DNA from: a virus
Length of the DNA stretch: 64,000 nt
Direction: 5' to 3' (one strand)
IMG/VR virus record: IMGVR_UViG_3300049215_000771
Span: 372,001-436,000 of that record
The notes under the pieces are model-generated. The model saw nothing but the letters and a program-made list of their open reading frames with translations, had not been told where the DNA came from and searched no databases. This document shows, piece after piece, positions 7,634 through 15,146 of the stretch (the first letter of the stretch is position 1; the number at the start of each line of letters is the position of its first letter). The translations under genes were made by a program, and so were the position numbers.

Positions 7634-8431
7634 TTAGCGAATCTCACCGATTCGTCCCTGCGGAGCAAATCCCGGCTCGCCTGCCTGCGGCTCATCTCGA
7701 ACCGCCTGAGTCAAATTGTTCACATCAACTGGAGTGAACAATGCGTCCTCGTAGTAGCGGCTGAAGCCGTCGTCGTACTTGCGGGTTGTGTGCTGAGGAT
7801 CGAGCATGTTCTTAACACTCGCCATCCACTCAGCTTCGTCATCCAGGAAGGCTTCCTTCTTCATTTTCTTCTTGGAACCCTTCTTGCTCATCATCGGAAC
7901 TGGAGCCTTCTTGTCCATCGTGGCGTCCATTCCGCCCTCATCGTCACCCTCATCGCTGGTGCCGCCGTCGCCGTCACCGGAATCATCGTCGTCGTCATCA
8001 GAAGGCTCGCCTGCATCATCGTCGGCGTCGGACCACATTTTCTTCTTGGACTTCATCATCTTCTTCTTGGACTTCTTGGCGCACATGCGACCGCAGGCGT
8101 CTCCACCCATTTCATCGTCGCCCATGCCCATGTCATCGTCGCCCGCACCCATGTCATCACCGCCGCCCATATCGTCGCCGCCATCAACGTCTACGTCAAC
8201 GTCCGGGTGGTCCTTGGGTGCCTTGGCTTTAACGAGTTCGTCGCCGCCATCATCGTCACCACCGAACATCTTCTTCTTGGATTTCTTCATGGCCTTGGCT
8301 TTTTCTTCGTCGAGAGGAAGTCCAAATCCATTGGACGAAGTGATGCCAAGATTGGTTGGCTGGGCCAAACCGAGGGTGATGGGTCCGGCGAAGGACTCGT
8401 TCAACATTTTCCATTGCTTGTATGACAACAT
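7634..8431 (-). CDS. Acidic, low-complexity, possibly head-internal protein
   Basis: A 265-residue protein with alternating Asp/Gly-rich tracts (DDMGGGDDMG and long Asp runs) and basic SKKKM blocks, so it is strongly segmented in charge and likely disordered. The N-terminus MLSYKQW matches a short motif found at the start of several unrelated proteins here (14410, 14641, 28623, 32558, 35593), resembling the T4 capsid-targeting peptide. A late-type element AATATATAC lies 23 nt upstream and a CTGGAGA ribosome site precedes the ATG. A packaged internal or scaffold protein is the best guess; no family recognised. Confidence 0.65.
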   Translation of the reverse strand: MLSYKQWKMLNESFAGPITLGLAQPTNLGITSSNGFGLPLDEEKAKAMKKSKKKMFGGDDDGGDELVKAKAPKDHPDVDVDVDGGDDMGGGDDMGAGDDDMGMGDDEMGGDACGRMCAKKSKKKMMKSKKKMWSDADDDAGEPSDDDDDDSGDGDGGTSDEGDDEGGMDATMDKKAPVPMMSKKGSKKKMKKEAFLDDEAEWMASVKNMLDPQHTTRKYDDGFSRYYEDALFTPVDVNNLTQAVRDEPQAGEPGFAPQGRIGEIR

Positions 8432-8454
8432 GATTTTTCTCCAGCTTGTTACGG

Positions 8455-8463
8455 GTATATATT
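8455..8463 (-). promoter_or_regulatory. Late-type promoter element AATATATAC
   Basis: Read on the minus strand, 23 nt upstream of the acidic-protein ATG at 8431; it belongs to the TATAAATA/CTATATAC family found before many late genes here. Confidence 0.5.
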
Positions 8464-8494
8464 GCTGTCTATTAGCTTTCTCAACAGGTGCTTC

Positions 8495-9355
8495 ATGAAA
8501 AAAGTCCTGCTGTTCCTAGTCTTCGTCGGATTCCTTGTGGGGTTGTATTTCTACCTCAAGACCCCGGACAGCAATCCACTGTATCTATCCCCTGGACAGC
8601 AAATCTCACCAACTCCCGCAGAAAAAGCGTCGAACCAACAGATCATTGCAACCATCAATGCCATCAATGCCCGGAACGCTAAACTGCGCAATTTCATTTG
8701 TGACAACGTGGACATCAAATACAACCAAAAAATTCGAGTACACATCACTGGCACGATAGCAATGGAGAAGGAAAAAAAGTTTCGCATGAAGGTGAGATCA
8801 ATTGCCGGCCAGGAGTTGGACTTGGGATCAAACGACACTCACTTTTGGTTCTGGTCGAAACGGATGAACCCGCCTGTGTTGCACTACGCCAAGCATGAAG
8901 ATTTGGGAAAGTCGATGCTGAAGACTCCATTGAACCCAGGCTGGATGATGGGGAGCCTCAACCTTGGCACCATCGACACAACCGGGGCAGAAGTCTTCAG
9001 ATATGGTCAGCACTACGGCGTCCTAGCCCCAAAAACTGCTGCTAACGGCGAGAACGTGACCGTTTTTACCCTCATCGACCCTCAGAAACAAGCAGTAATA
9101 GGCCACTACTTATACGGAGCTAATGGCAAGTTACAAGCCAGTTCCGAGGTAAAATCCCATCAAAACATCAACGGATTCATCGTTCCGAAGGAAATGTTCA
9201 TCATTTGGTACTCGGAAGGCGTAAGTTTGGAATGGACTCTCAACAATCCGAGAATCAACACAACAATTAACCCAAGCAATTGGATCATGCCTACAATGCG
9301 AGGAGCGATTGATATGGGGCAAACAGGAATGATTACCCCACGCAAACGACGTTAG
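8495..9355 (+). CDS. Membrane-anchored LolA-like protein
   Basis: A 286-residue protein with an N-terminal membrane anchor (MKKVLLFLVFVGFLVGLYFY) and a large outer domain. The beta-rich pattern (KIRVHITGTIAMEKEKKFRMKV, DTHFWFW, GVLAPKTAANGENVTVFTLID) resembles the LolA/LppX-type lipoprotein-carrier fold found in bacterial envelope proteins, though the match is by eye. Start placed at 8495 since only this gives the anchor; AGGTG is 4 nt upstream. The stop overlaps the convergent small gene by 4 bp. Likely acquired from a host. Confidence 0.6.
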   Translation: MKKVLLFLVFVGFLVGLYFYLKTPDSNPLYLSPGQQISPTPAEKASNQQIIATINAINARNAKLRNFICDNVDIKYNQKIRVHITGTIAMEKEKKFRMKVRSIAGQELDLGSNDTHFWFWSKRMNPPVLHYAKHEDLGKSMLKTPLNPGWMMGSLNLGTIDTTGAEVFRYGQHYGVLAPKTAANGENVTVFTLIDPQKQAVIGHYLYGANGKLQASSEVKSHQNINGFIVPKEMFIIWYSEGVSLEWTLNNPRINTTINPSNWIMPTMRGAIDMGQTGMITPRKRR

Positions 9356-9618
9356 ACTTTGCCCAAAGCATTGCGTATGGCATCTCGTCGTTTTTTTTCG
9401 ACAAGCCGCCTTTCATGATTCATCCCAGCAGGACTTCTAGGCGGGGTCGGGTTGTGATTATTGGCAATTGCTGCTGCGGCCTGCCTGACCTGAAGTGGGC
9501 TAGGACCGGCTGCAATACCTTGGGTCGTGGCAAGGCGTGGGTTCCCGACGACAGGCTGTGTGTTCCCTGTACGGGGCGTGGTGTTTCTCATTGCTTTAGC
9601 TTTGCAAGCGCACGGCAT
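9352..9618 (-). CDS. Small basic protein of unknown function
   Basis: An 88-residue, Pro/Ala/Arg-rich protein with a basic tail (RRLVEKKRRDAIRNALGKV). AGGAG lies 6 nt before the ATG at 9618, and it follows a 53-residue gene by 12 nt on the same strand. Low complexity prevents family assignment; the composition suits a nucleic-acid-binding or virion-internal protein. Confidence 0.55.
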   Translation of the reverse strand: MPCACKAKAMRNTTPRTGNTQPVVGNPRLATTQGIAAGPSPLQVRQAAAAIANNHNPTPPRSPAGMNHERRLVEKKRRDAIRNALGKV

Positions 9619-9630
9619 AATTGACTCCTG

Positions 9631-9792
9631 TTAAAACAGCTTGTGTCTTGTCCTATAGACCTTGTGTATCCTGGCTTTGATGCGTTCCGCCATAGCCGAA
9701 ACACTGTTGTTGCAACCGCAATCATTCTGCGGCTGCTTGGGCGCTTCCTTCACAGGGGGCGTCGGGTTATTGGGAACTTGCTGGTTTGCCAT
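9631..9792 (-). CDS. 53-residue protein with a CGC motif, unknown function
   Basis: A short gene read by eye: it starts MANQQVPNNPTPPVKEAP, has a CGCNN motif in the middle and ends with a basic helix (ERIKARIHKVYRTRHKLF). Its start context GATAAATAGAGTATG matches that of the gene at 33698, which supports the start codon and suggests a leaderless mRNA. It is followed 12 nt later by the 88-residue gene. Confidence 0.55.
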   Translation of the reverse strand: MANQQVPNNPTPPVKEAPKQPQNDCGCNNSVSAMAERIKARIHKVYRTRHKLF

Positions 9793-9796
9793 ACTC

Positions 9797-9804
9797 TATT
9801 TATC
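9797..9804 (-). promoter_or_regulatory. Late-type promoter element GATAAATA, 4 nt before ATG
   Basis: The minus strand reads GATAAATAGAGTATG, with the ATG at 9792. Element and spacing are the same as at 3686-3693 and nearly the same as at 33703-33710. Confidence 0.55.
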
Positions 9805-9832
9805 ACTCGGACCCGAATCTTTGGAGAATCAG

Positions 9833-11380
9833 ATGTTCACAGAAGAACAAGCGATGGTCCTGGTTGAGAAGGCAGTGATGACCGCCTTCAAAGTGTTCAG
9901 TGAAAAAAGGTATCCTGAAGCAGAAATACTTCTCAACCAGGTTTTGAAGGTAAATCCCGACAATGTACAAACCCTGCAACTACTTGGTCTAATCCGACAC
10001 AACACGGGCAAATACGAAGAAGGTATTGATTTTTTCACCAAAGCGTTGGAATACGCCCCGGAGAATGCTGAAAACCACAACAACATCTCCTTGTGTTACT
10101 CAAACCTGGGCAAATACGACCTAGCCCTGCCTCATATGCTGGAGGCCGTAGCCCTGGCTCCACATTGTCATTATATGCAAGCAAACCTGGGCCTGTTATA
10201 TCGCAACATGCGGGATATAAACAAGGCCATCGAACATTTCAAGAAAGCCATCACCATCAAAGAAAGCGATCTGAACTGGACGATGCTGGGCGGGTGTTAC
10301 GGCGAGCTACGCATGATGAAAGAAGCTGAGGAATGTTTCCAGAAAGCCATTGCCATCAACCCTGAGTTTGCTGCCGCTCACGTCGATCTAGCTTCTGTTT
10401 ATCATCTCCAGAAAGACAATCGGGCCTGGGGCGAGTACGAATGGCGATTCGAGCATTTCGATCAGACCAAGTTTTGGTTGAAGCTATACGACATCGAGAA
10501 GCGTTGGTATGGAGAGAAACTGGAAGGCAAAAAAATCATCATTCATAGCGAACAAGGACTTGGAGATTGCATCCAGTTCGCCAGATATATTCCACTGGTC
10601 AGGGAGAAGGGCGCTTACGTCATTGTTCACTGCCAGCCATCATTGGCCTCTTTGTTGAAGCCTTTGTGTGATGAAGTCTACACAACTGACCCTGGCGCAA
10701 TCCCCTTGCACGAGTTCAGACAGCCTGATTTCCCGATCCCGGAATACGACTATTTTGCTTCTGTGGTGAGTCTGCCTTACTTGTTGGAATTGCCGCCTAT
10801 TCCAAAACCTCCATACTTGTTCACGGACCACTGGTGCAATCTAGGGGCGTCTTACTCTTATGATGATACAATCGGTCGTTCCTTCAAGATCGGTGTTGTG
10901 TGGGCCGGAAACCCTCAACATCCCAATGACCGTTACAGGTCTTGCAAACTTGCCCAATTCAAGCCCATTCACGATCTCCCTGGCGTCAAATTGTTCAGTT
11001 TGCAGACCGACACACGGTTGAGGCAATATCGGTTCGAGGAAAAACCAATCGACCTAACGGAAGGAAGCGACGGCATGAAGCTAGTGGATATGTCGAAGTG
11101 CATGGACAGCTTCGAGGACACAGCGTCCATCATGAAAGAACTAGACCTGGTGATTAGTGCGGATACAGCAACCCTTCACCTGGCCGGGGCATTTGACATC
11201 CCAACATGGGCGCTGATACCGGCCAACAATGACTGGCGTTGGGGGCTGGAGGGCGAAAAAACAGAATGGTATCCCAGCGTGCGGTTGTTCCGCCAGCCAG
11301 TGCTGGGTGATTGGGACACACCTTTCCAACAAATGAAGGAAATACTCAATGGACGACTTTCAGAAAGAAAACGCCGCTAA
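9833..11380 (+). CDS. TPR-containing glycosyltransferase-like protein
   Basis: A 515-residue protein. Residues about 15-210 form a series of TPR helices (AEILLNQVLKVNPDNVQTL, GKYEEGIDFFTKALEYAPEN, NKAIEHFKKAITI, KEAEECFQKAIAINPEF). The C-terminal part (IIIHSEQGLGDCIQFARY; GVVWAGNPQHPNDRYRSC; DLVISADTATLHLAGA) matches the sugar-nucleotide-binding half of GT9/GT41-type glycosyltransferases. It probably transfers a sugar to a protein or glycan. The start at 9833 has TTGGAG 6 nt upstream; the longer upstream reading was rejected for lack of a ribosome site. The 3' end overlaps the next gene by 32 bp. Confidence 0.85.
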   Translation: MFTEEQAMVLVEKAVMTAFKVFSEKRYPEAEILLNQVLKVNPDNVQTLQLLGLIRHNTGKYEEGIDFFTKALEYAPENAENHNNISLCYSNLGKYDLALPHMLEAVALAPHCHYMQANLGLLYRNMRDINKAIEHFKKAITIKESDLNWTMLGGCYGELRMMKEAEECFQKAIAINPEFAAAHVDLASVYHLQKDNRAWGEYEWRFEHFDQTKFWLKLYDIEKRWYGEKLEGKKIIIHSEQGLGDCIQFARYIPLVREKGAYVIVHCQPSLASLLKPLCDEVYTTDPGAIPLHEFRQPDFPIPEYDYFASVVSLPYLLELPPIPKPPYLFTDHWCNLGASYSYDDTIGRSFKIGVVWAGNPQHPNDRYRSCKLAQFKPIHDLPGVKLFSLQTDTRLRQYRFEEKPIDLTEGSDGMKLVDMSKCMDSFEDTASIMKELDLVISADTATLHLAGAFDIPTWALIPANNDWRWGLEGEKTEWYPSVRLFRQPVLGDWDTPFQQMKEILNGRLSERKRR

Positions 11381-11621
11381 AGCAGCAGCATACAAGGAAA
11401 ACGTCAGCAAGATCGCCGAATATCTCTACGCAAAGTTTTGCCACCTGGAGGTAGATGACTACTACGATCCAGAAATGGAGATGATCGAGAAAGGACGATG
11501 CGCCGACAAAGCCACTCGTTTGTATCAGTTCTTCAACTCAGTCGAAGACATCAAGCGCATGATGGATTTCATCAACACAGTGAACCCTGGACTGGCGAGG
11601 GATTTAGTCGATGGATTGTAA
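11349..11621 (+). CDS. Small helical protein of unknown function
   Basis: A 90-residue, charged, helical protein between two glycosyltransferase genes, overlapping both (32 bp upstream, 11 bp downstream), with AAGGA before its ATG. The coupling suggests a helper of one of the enzymes, but no domain is recognised. Confidence 0.65.
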   Translation: MDDFQKENAAKAAAYKENVSKIAEYLYAKFCHLEVDDYYDPEMEMIEKGRCADKATRLYQFFNSVEDIKRMMDFINTVNPGLARDLVDGL

Positions 11622-12444
11622 AATCTTCTACCGCATCAGCAGCGAAAGTTACCCGAAAGAAAAACTCCCTGGGGCTACCAAGGAGCGCTGCCTCCAGAAT
11701 TTCATCAACGTATTCGGCAAGAACTTCCTCGTGATTGCTGACAACTGCCACGAACCCTTGTTGAAGCACTTGGAGTCATTGAAGCTAAACAAGGTCGAAA
11801 CAAACCTTGGCAATGCCGGCTCGTTTCGCCATGCTTTGAAACTGGCCTGCGAACTCGAAGACCCAAACCAAGTTGTCTACTTCGTAGAAGATGATTATCT
11901 TCATCTGCCGCTGGCGGCTCGGTCCATTACTCAGGCAATCCCATACGCCGACTATGTGACTGTGTACGATCATCCCGATAAATACAGCAAGATATATGAT
12001 GGCGGGGAGGTAAGCAAAGTATTCCGCACTCGTAGCTGTCACTGGCGTTTCACGTCAAGCACCACAATGACCTTTGCTGCACAAGTGAAAACTTTGCGAG
12101 AAGATTACCAGGACTGGATGACAGGCACCCAGGGCAAGCATCCCTTGGATTTCGAGACATTCCAACACCTTGGAGGCAAGGGACGCACCATCGCCGTGTC
12201 GATACCTGGAGCAGCATGTCACATCGACCTGACATTCTCCGGGGATATTGGAGTCAACACGATTGAAGACTGGCCCATCATGACAACAATGGGCATGATA
12301 CTCGATGAAATGCGAGGCGATCCTGCGCTTTACGGCGGGGCCAATACACTACTACATCAGGCATTCTCTCAAGGAATGAACAGATTGCAACAAGCAGCAG
12401 TGCTGGCTCAGTTTGAGAAGATACAAAAAGAAAAAGCCAGATAA
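11611..12444 (+). CDS. Putative glycosyltransferase
   Basis: A 277-residue protein. It has a Rossmann-like first half with NLGNAGSFRHALKLAC and an acidic VVYFVEDDYLHL segment that corresponds to the DXD-type metal/nucleotide-sugar motif of GT-A enzymes. The C-terminal third is helical. The gene starts inside the previous small gene and ends at a strong terminator. Substrate unknown; its grouping with the TPR glycosyltransferase suggests one glycan pathway. Confidence 0.7.
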   Translation: MDCKIFYRISSESYPKEKLPGATKERCLQNFINVFGKNFLVIADNCHEPLLKHLESLKLNKVETNLGNAGSFRHALKLACELEDPNQVVYFVEDDYLHLPLAARSITQAIPYADYVTVYDHPDKYSKIYDGGEVSKVFRTRSCHWRFTSSTTMTFAAQVKTLREDYQDWMTGTQGKHPLDFETFQHLGGKGRTIAVSIPGAACHIDLTFSGDIGVNTIEDWPIMTTMGMILDEMRGDPALYGGANTLLHQAFSQGMNRLQQAAVLAQFEKIQKEKAR

Positions 12445-12466
12445 CCCGAAGGCCATCTGGCTTTTT
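12431..12466 (+). terminator. Rho-independent terminator
   Basis: AAAAAGCCAGAT / ATCTGGCTTTTT hairpin; its left arm overlaps the end of the glycosyltransferase gene. It also works on the minus strand for the next gene. Confidence 0.85.
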
Positions 12467-12481
12467 CTGCTGAACCATTCG

Positions 12482-12775
12482 TTAGTACGTCGGGTTCGTC
12501 GAAGTGCTGTCGGTCGTGGTGGTCTTGACCGATTTCTTGGCAGCCTTCTTGAGAGCGGGCTTCTCAGCCCCAAAGTCCACGTCGCTGTAACCATAACGGT
12601 CGGCGAAGCGGCGGGCAGCACCCTGAACCGCAGACCGGCTCGTGAACCTGGTGGAACCGTCGCTCTTGCGAGCCAACTTAGTCGGCTTTGTGCCTTCGAG
12701 GGAAACAGTCCCTTCCCACCATTCTTCTCCGTCACTTTTGCGTGAAGTGACCTTCACTTCCAATGCGTTGCTCAT
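12482..12775 (-). CDS. Small basic protein of unknown function
   Basis: A 97-residue protein with a compact first half (SNALEVKVTSRKSDGEEWWEGTVSLEG) and a Lys/Thr-rich disordered tail. GAAAGGAAAA precedes the ATG. The region up to 12860 holds only the promoter-like ACATATACC (about 12813-12821, minus strand). No family recognised. Confidence 0.6.
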   Translation of the reverse strand: MSNALEVKVTSRKSDGEEWWEGTVSLEGTKPTKLARKSDGSTRFTSRSAVQGAARRFADRYGYSDVDFGAEKPALKKAAKKSVKTTTTDSTSTNPTY

Positions 12776-12861
12776 TCGAGTTTTCCTTTCTGTGTGTTTG
12801 GTTTACCAACACGGTATATGTGATATTACACTCATCATAGTAGCAGGTCAATAGTTCTTCG

Positions 12862-13551
12862 TCATTTTTTCGTGTTCATTTCACTTGCCGTGAAATTTCT
12901 TGACCTTTCATGCGTCTTGTCGCCTCCGGGCAAACATCCAGACAGCGTTGGAATCAGCATTCGTTTGTCAGGTGGCCGGTAGCGGCGCTCGTAGAAGTTC
13001 GTGATGGCCTCCTTGTATTTCGCATAGAAAGTCGCCGAGCTAACACCAGGCACATTTTCAGTCAGGTTGAAACAGGCAAGAATGTCCACCACAGTTTTCA
13101 GAACATCGTCGAGCGGCAACTTCTTTTTGGAATTTCCCACCCGACTGAAATCGACAAACCACAAGAACGTATCCGGGTCGTAATCAAATACCGGGTTCAT
13201 CAGGCCGACATCAACATGGGAGTGGATATAATCGTCGATGTCGGCCAAATACATGCGACGACCAGCAGCGGCATGGAGGTAGTTTTGATAGTAGAAATGC
13301 CCGATAATGCTGCGAAAACTAAGCACGAGGATATTGCGACTGATCTTGGTGTGGAAGAACTTTCGCAAACAAAACGAACAGAAATAGCGATCAGGCCCGG
13401 CCAATTTTTCCGAGTAGTGCTTGGTCATGGGTATGACCAAGCAATCCTTCTCGCAGAAAAAACACTTCCGGTACACTTGTTCGGATAACTCGTCAGTAAG
13501 TACCGGAAGCGGCGTCAGCTTTACTTGCGACACACAAAACTTGTCTTGCAT
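12862..13551 (-). CDS. Zinc-finger protein of unknown function
   Basis: A 229-residue protein with two Cys pairs near the N-terminus (CFFC at about 30-33 and CSFC at about 60-63), suggesting one zinc site. The remainder is aromatic-rich and helical with a basic C-terminus. The start was set at 13551, one base after the stop of the protease gene, because the longer upstream reading lies inside that gene. Translational coupling with the exported protease is likely, but the protein has no signal peptide. Confidence 0.65.
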   Translation of the reverse strand: MQDKFCVSQVKLTPLPVLTDELSEQVYRKCFFCEKDCLVIPMTKHYSEKLAGPDRYFCSFCLRKFFHTKISRNILVLSFRSIIGHFYYQNYLHAAAGRRMYLADIDDYIHSHVDVGLMNPVFDYDPDTFLWFVDFSRVGNSKKKLPLDDVLKTVVDILACFNLTENVPGVSSATFYAKYKEAITNFYERRYRPPDKRMLIPTLSGCLPGGDKTHERSRNFTASEMNTKK

Positions 13552-13552
13552 A

Positions 13553-14284
13553 TTACCGCTCAAGGGCATTGAGATTCTTCGGCCTTTTGGCCTTGTCGTC
13601 GAAGATGAAATCAACCTCGACCTTCTTCAACTTGGCCCACTCCCGAATGTTTTCTACGGTAATGTAGTAAGCCATCGAGTTGCCTCGCAGCGCCACGAAC
13701 ATGCCGATGTATTTTCCATTCATATCATACATGCCGCCGCCCGAAGCACCTTTGTACACAGTCATTGTAGCCATGTTGTATCTGCACTTCTTGTGCAAAC
13801 CTTCCACGTCGAAGCCCTGAACCTTGCCGAGTGTGACCACCCGGACGTGTTCGCCGCTGAACGTGCCGCACACAGCCACATCGGAGTCGATGTCGATTTC
13901 CTTGTGGTTTCCAAACACAACTGGTTTGCCCAGGTTCTTCTTCTTAACCCTCAGCAACGCCAAATCTTCGTCCGGCGACTCCCTGATGACTTCGGCCTCG
14001 TAGAGAATTTCGCCCACAACTTTTTTGTTTTCACGAAGTTCATCCCACACTTTGATCTTCTTGGCTTTGTGCGTGACGTGGGCGGCGGTCAGCATCCAAG
14101 TAGTGCCGTCCTTGTCGATTTTGACGACAACTCCCGTGCCGAAGCCCGTGACAGTACCATCTCCATCGAGGGTCTGGAGGCCGAAGGTAGATTCTCGAAT
14201 CTCCTTCCTGAACTTGAAGTCTTGTGCCGGAACAGCAGTCACAGCCAGGAAAAACACCAACATGCACAAAGAAAGTGTTTTCAT
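13553..14284 (-). CDS. Exported trypsin-like serine protease
   Basis: A 243-residue protein with a signal peptide (MKTLSLCMLVFFLAVTAVPA, cleavage after residue 20). The chymotrypsin-fold triad is visible: His69 (LTAAHV), Asp107 (DEDLALL) and Ser181 (GASGGGMYD). There is no PDZ domain, so it is a short DegP/S1-type peptidase. It probably acts in the periplasm, on envelope proteins or competing phages; host-derived origin is likely. The ATG is preceded by CAGGAGA. Confidence 0.88.
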   Translation of the reverse strand: MKTLSLCMLVFFLAVTAVPAQDFKFRKEIRESTFGLQTLDGDGTVTGFGTGVVVKIDKDGTTWMLTAAHVTHKAKKIKVWDELRENKKVVGEILYEAEVIRESPDEDLALLRVKKKNLGKPVVFGNHKEIDIDSDVAVCGTFSGEHVRVVTLGKVQGFDVEGLHKKCRYNMATMTVYKGASGGGMYDMNGKYIGMFVALRGNSMAYYITVENIREWAKLKKVEVDFIFDDKAKRPKNLNALER

Positions 14285-14381
14285 TTCGTCTCCTGATGGG
14301 CGTAAGGTTTTACTTCTCGGATTCTACCAGAAAACAAAACCGAAGGCATACATAACTTTGGGGCGAAAAACAGACTCGCCC

Positions 14382-14389
14382 CTATATAC
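14382..14389 (+). promoter_or_regulatory. Late-type promoter element CTATATAC
   Basis: Lies 20 nt upstream of the ATG at 14410, with TAGGAGA between as ribosome site. Same layout as before the gene at 33728. Confidence 0.55.
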
Positions 14390-14409
14390 TCTCGTAGTAG
14401 GAGACACAT

Positions 14410-14637
14410 ATGAAGACATTTTTGAATTGGGCCGGCGAAAACAAGAAGGAACTGCCTTTGTTCCAGCCAATTGGCGAAGACACCAAGCGTGGCGGTATCG
14501 CTCATTGGGCCTATCCAGATGCCTATGTGCGCTCGCAGTACCCCGACTTGTACTTCGTACCGCATATGGCCGACGCACTCTTCAAGATGGGTAAGCACCA
14601 GCCTTCCAGGAAGGCTCCATCTAACGAGGCACCATAA
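14410..14637 (+). CDS. Small protein with capsid-targeting-like N-terminus (paralogue 1)
   Basis: A 75-residue protein beginning MKTFLNWAGENKKELPLF. It is a clear tandem paralogue of the next gene: they share M-K-[TS]-F-x-x-W-A near the start, NKKELPLF, and a core of the form [AR]GGIA-WAYPD-Y-RS-YPDL-F-P-ADA-FKM. The late promoter element and the N-terminal motif suggest a virion-packaged protein. Function unknown. Confidence 0.7.
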   Translation: MKTFLNWAGENKKELPLFQPIGEDTKRGGIAHWAYPDAYVRSQYPDLYFVPHMADALFKMGKHQPSRKAPSNEAP

Positions 14638-14640
14638 CAC

Positions 14641-14943
14641 ATGAAATCGTTCATCCAATGGGCCTGGATGAACAAGAAAGAACTCCCCTTGTTCAACCAG
14701 AACGAAAGTTCTACCACCAGGGCGGGCATTGCATTTTGGGCGTATCCTGACGGATATATCCGTTCGCACTACCCGGACTTGTGGTTTACGCCCGTTGCCG
14801 CAGATGCGATATTCAAAATGTCTCCTGGACCGCCCTTCACGCCGAAGAAGCATCACGTCAGCCACGAGACTCCTCCAGACTTTGCCATCGGGCCAGATGG
14901 AACGCCAAGGCAGGAGAAGGAAGTGGATTACGAAACCGACTAA
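14641..14943 (+). CDS. Small protein with capsid-targeting-like N-terminus (paralogue 2)
   Basis: A 100-residue protein starting MKSFIQWAWMNKKELPLF, 3 nt after the stop of paralogue 1 and similar to it over about 65 residues; it has an extra hydrophilic tail of about 30 residues. The pair probably arose by gene duplication. A strong terminator follows directly. Confidence 0.7.
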   Translation: MKSFIQWAWMNKKELPLFNQNESSTTRAGIAFWAYPDGYIRSHYPDLWFTPVAADAIFKMSPGPPFTPKKHHVSHETPPDFAIGPDGTPRQEKEVDYETD

Positions 14944-14946
14944 CAG

Positions 14947-14974
14947 AAAAAGCCCACCATATGGTGGGCTTTTT
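14947..14974. terminator. Bidirectional terminator
   Basis: AAAAAGCCCACCAT / ATGGTGGGCTTTTT hairpin, a perfect inverted repeat. It ends the paralogue pair on the plus strand and the repeat/nuclease transcript on the minus strand. Confidence 0.88.
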
Positions 14975-14980
14975 CGTTAA

Positions 14981-15028
14981 GCGAGAACGGTGCTGCCTGC
15001 AATTGCTCGCAAGAACGTCTTTGCTCGC
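14981..15028 (-). repeat. TIGR-like unit 1
   Basis: Read on the minus strand: outer stem GCGAG/CTCGC, box GCGAGCA, variable segment AAGACGTT, CTTG, a loop ending CAGGCA, variable segment GCACCGTT, closing CTCGC. The stem bases differ from unit 2 but still pair, showing covariation. 48 nt. Confidence 0.75.
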
Positions 15029-15034
15029 TAAATT

Positions 15035-15090
15035 CATCGTGAGGACGGTTCTGCCTGCGATTGCTCACAAGGACGTTTTTGCTCACGATG
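15035..15090 (-). repeat. TIGR-like unit 2
   Basis: Read on the minus strand: a perfect 9-bp outer stem CATCGTGAG/CTCACGATG, box GTGAGCA, variable segment AAAACGTC, CTTG, a loop ending CAGGCA, variable segment GAACCGTC, closing CTCAC. Confidence 0.75.
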
Positions 15091-15095
15091 TAGTT

Positions 15096-15146
15096 TGGCG
15101 TAAGAAACGGTATGCCTGCATTGCAGGAAGTCTTATGCTCACGCCA
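15096..15146 (-). repeat. TIGR-like unit 3, overlapping the end of the nuclease gene
   Basis: Read on the minus strand: outer stem TGGCGTGAG/CTTACGCCA (one mismatch), box GTGAGCA, variable segment TAAGACTT, a short loop CCTGCAATGCAGGCA, variable segment TACCGTTT. The stop codon of the RuvC-like gene (15139-15141) lies in the outer stem, so gene and array are physically joined. Confidence 0.72.
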
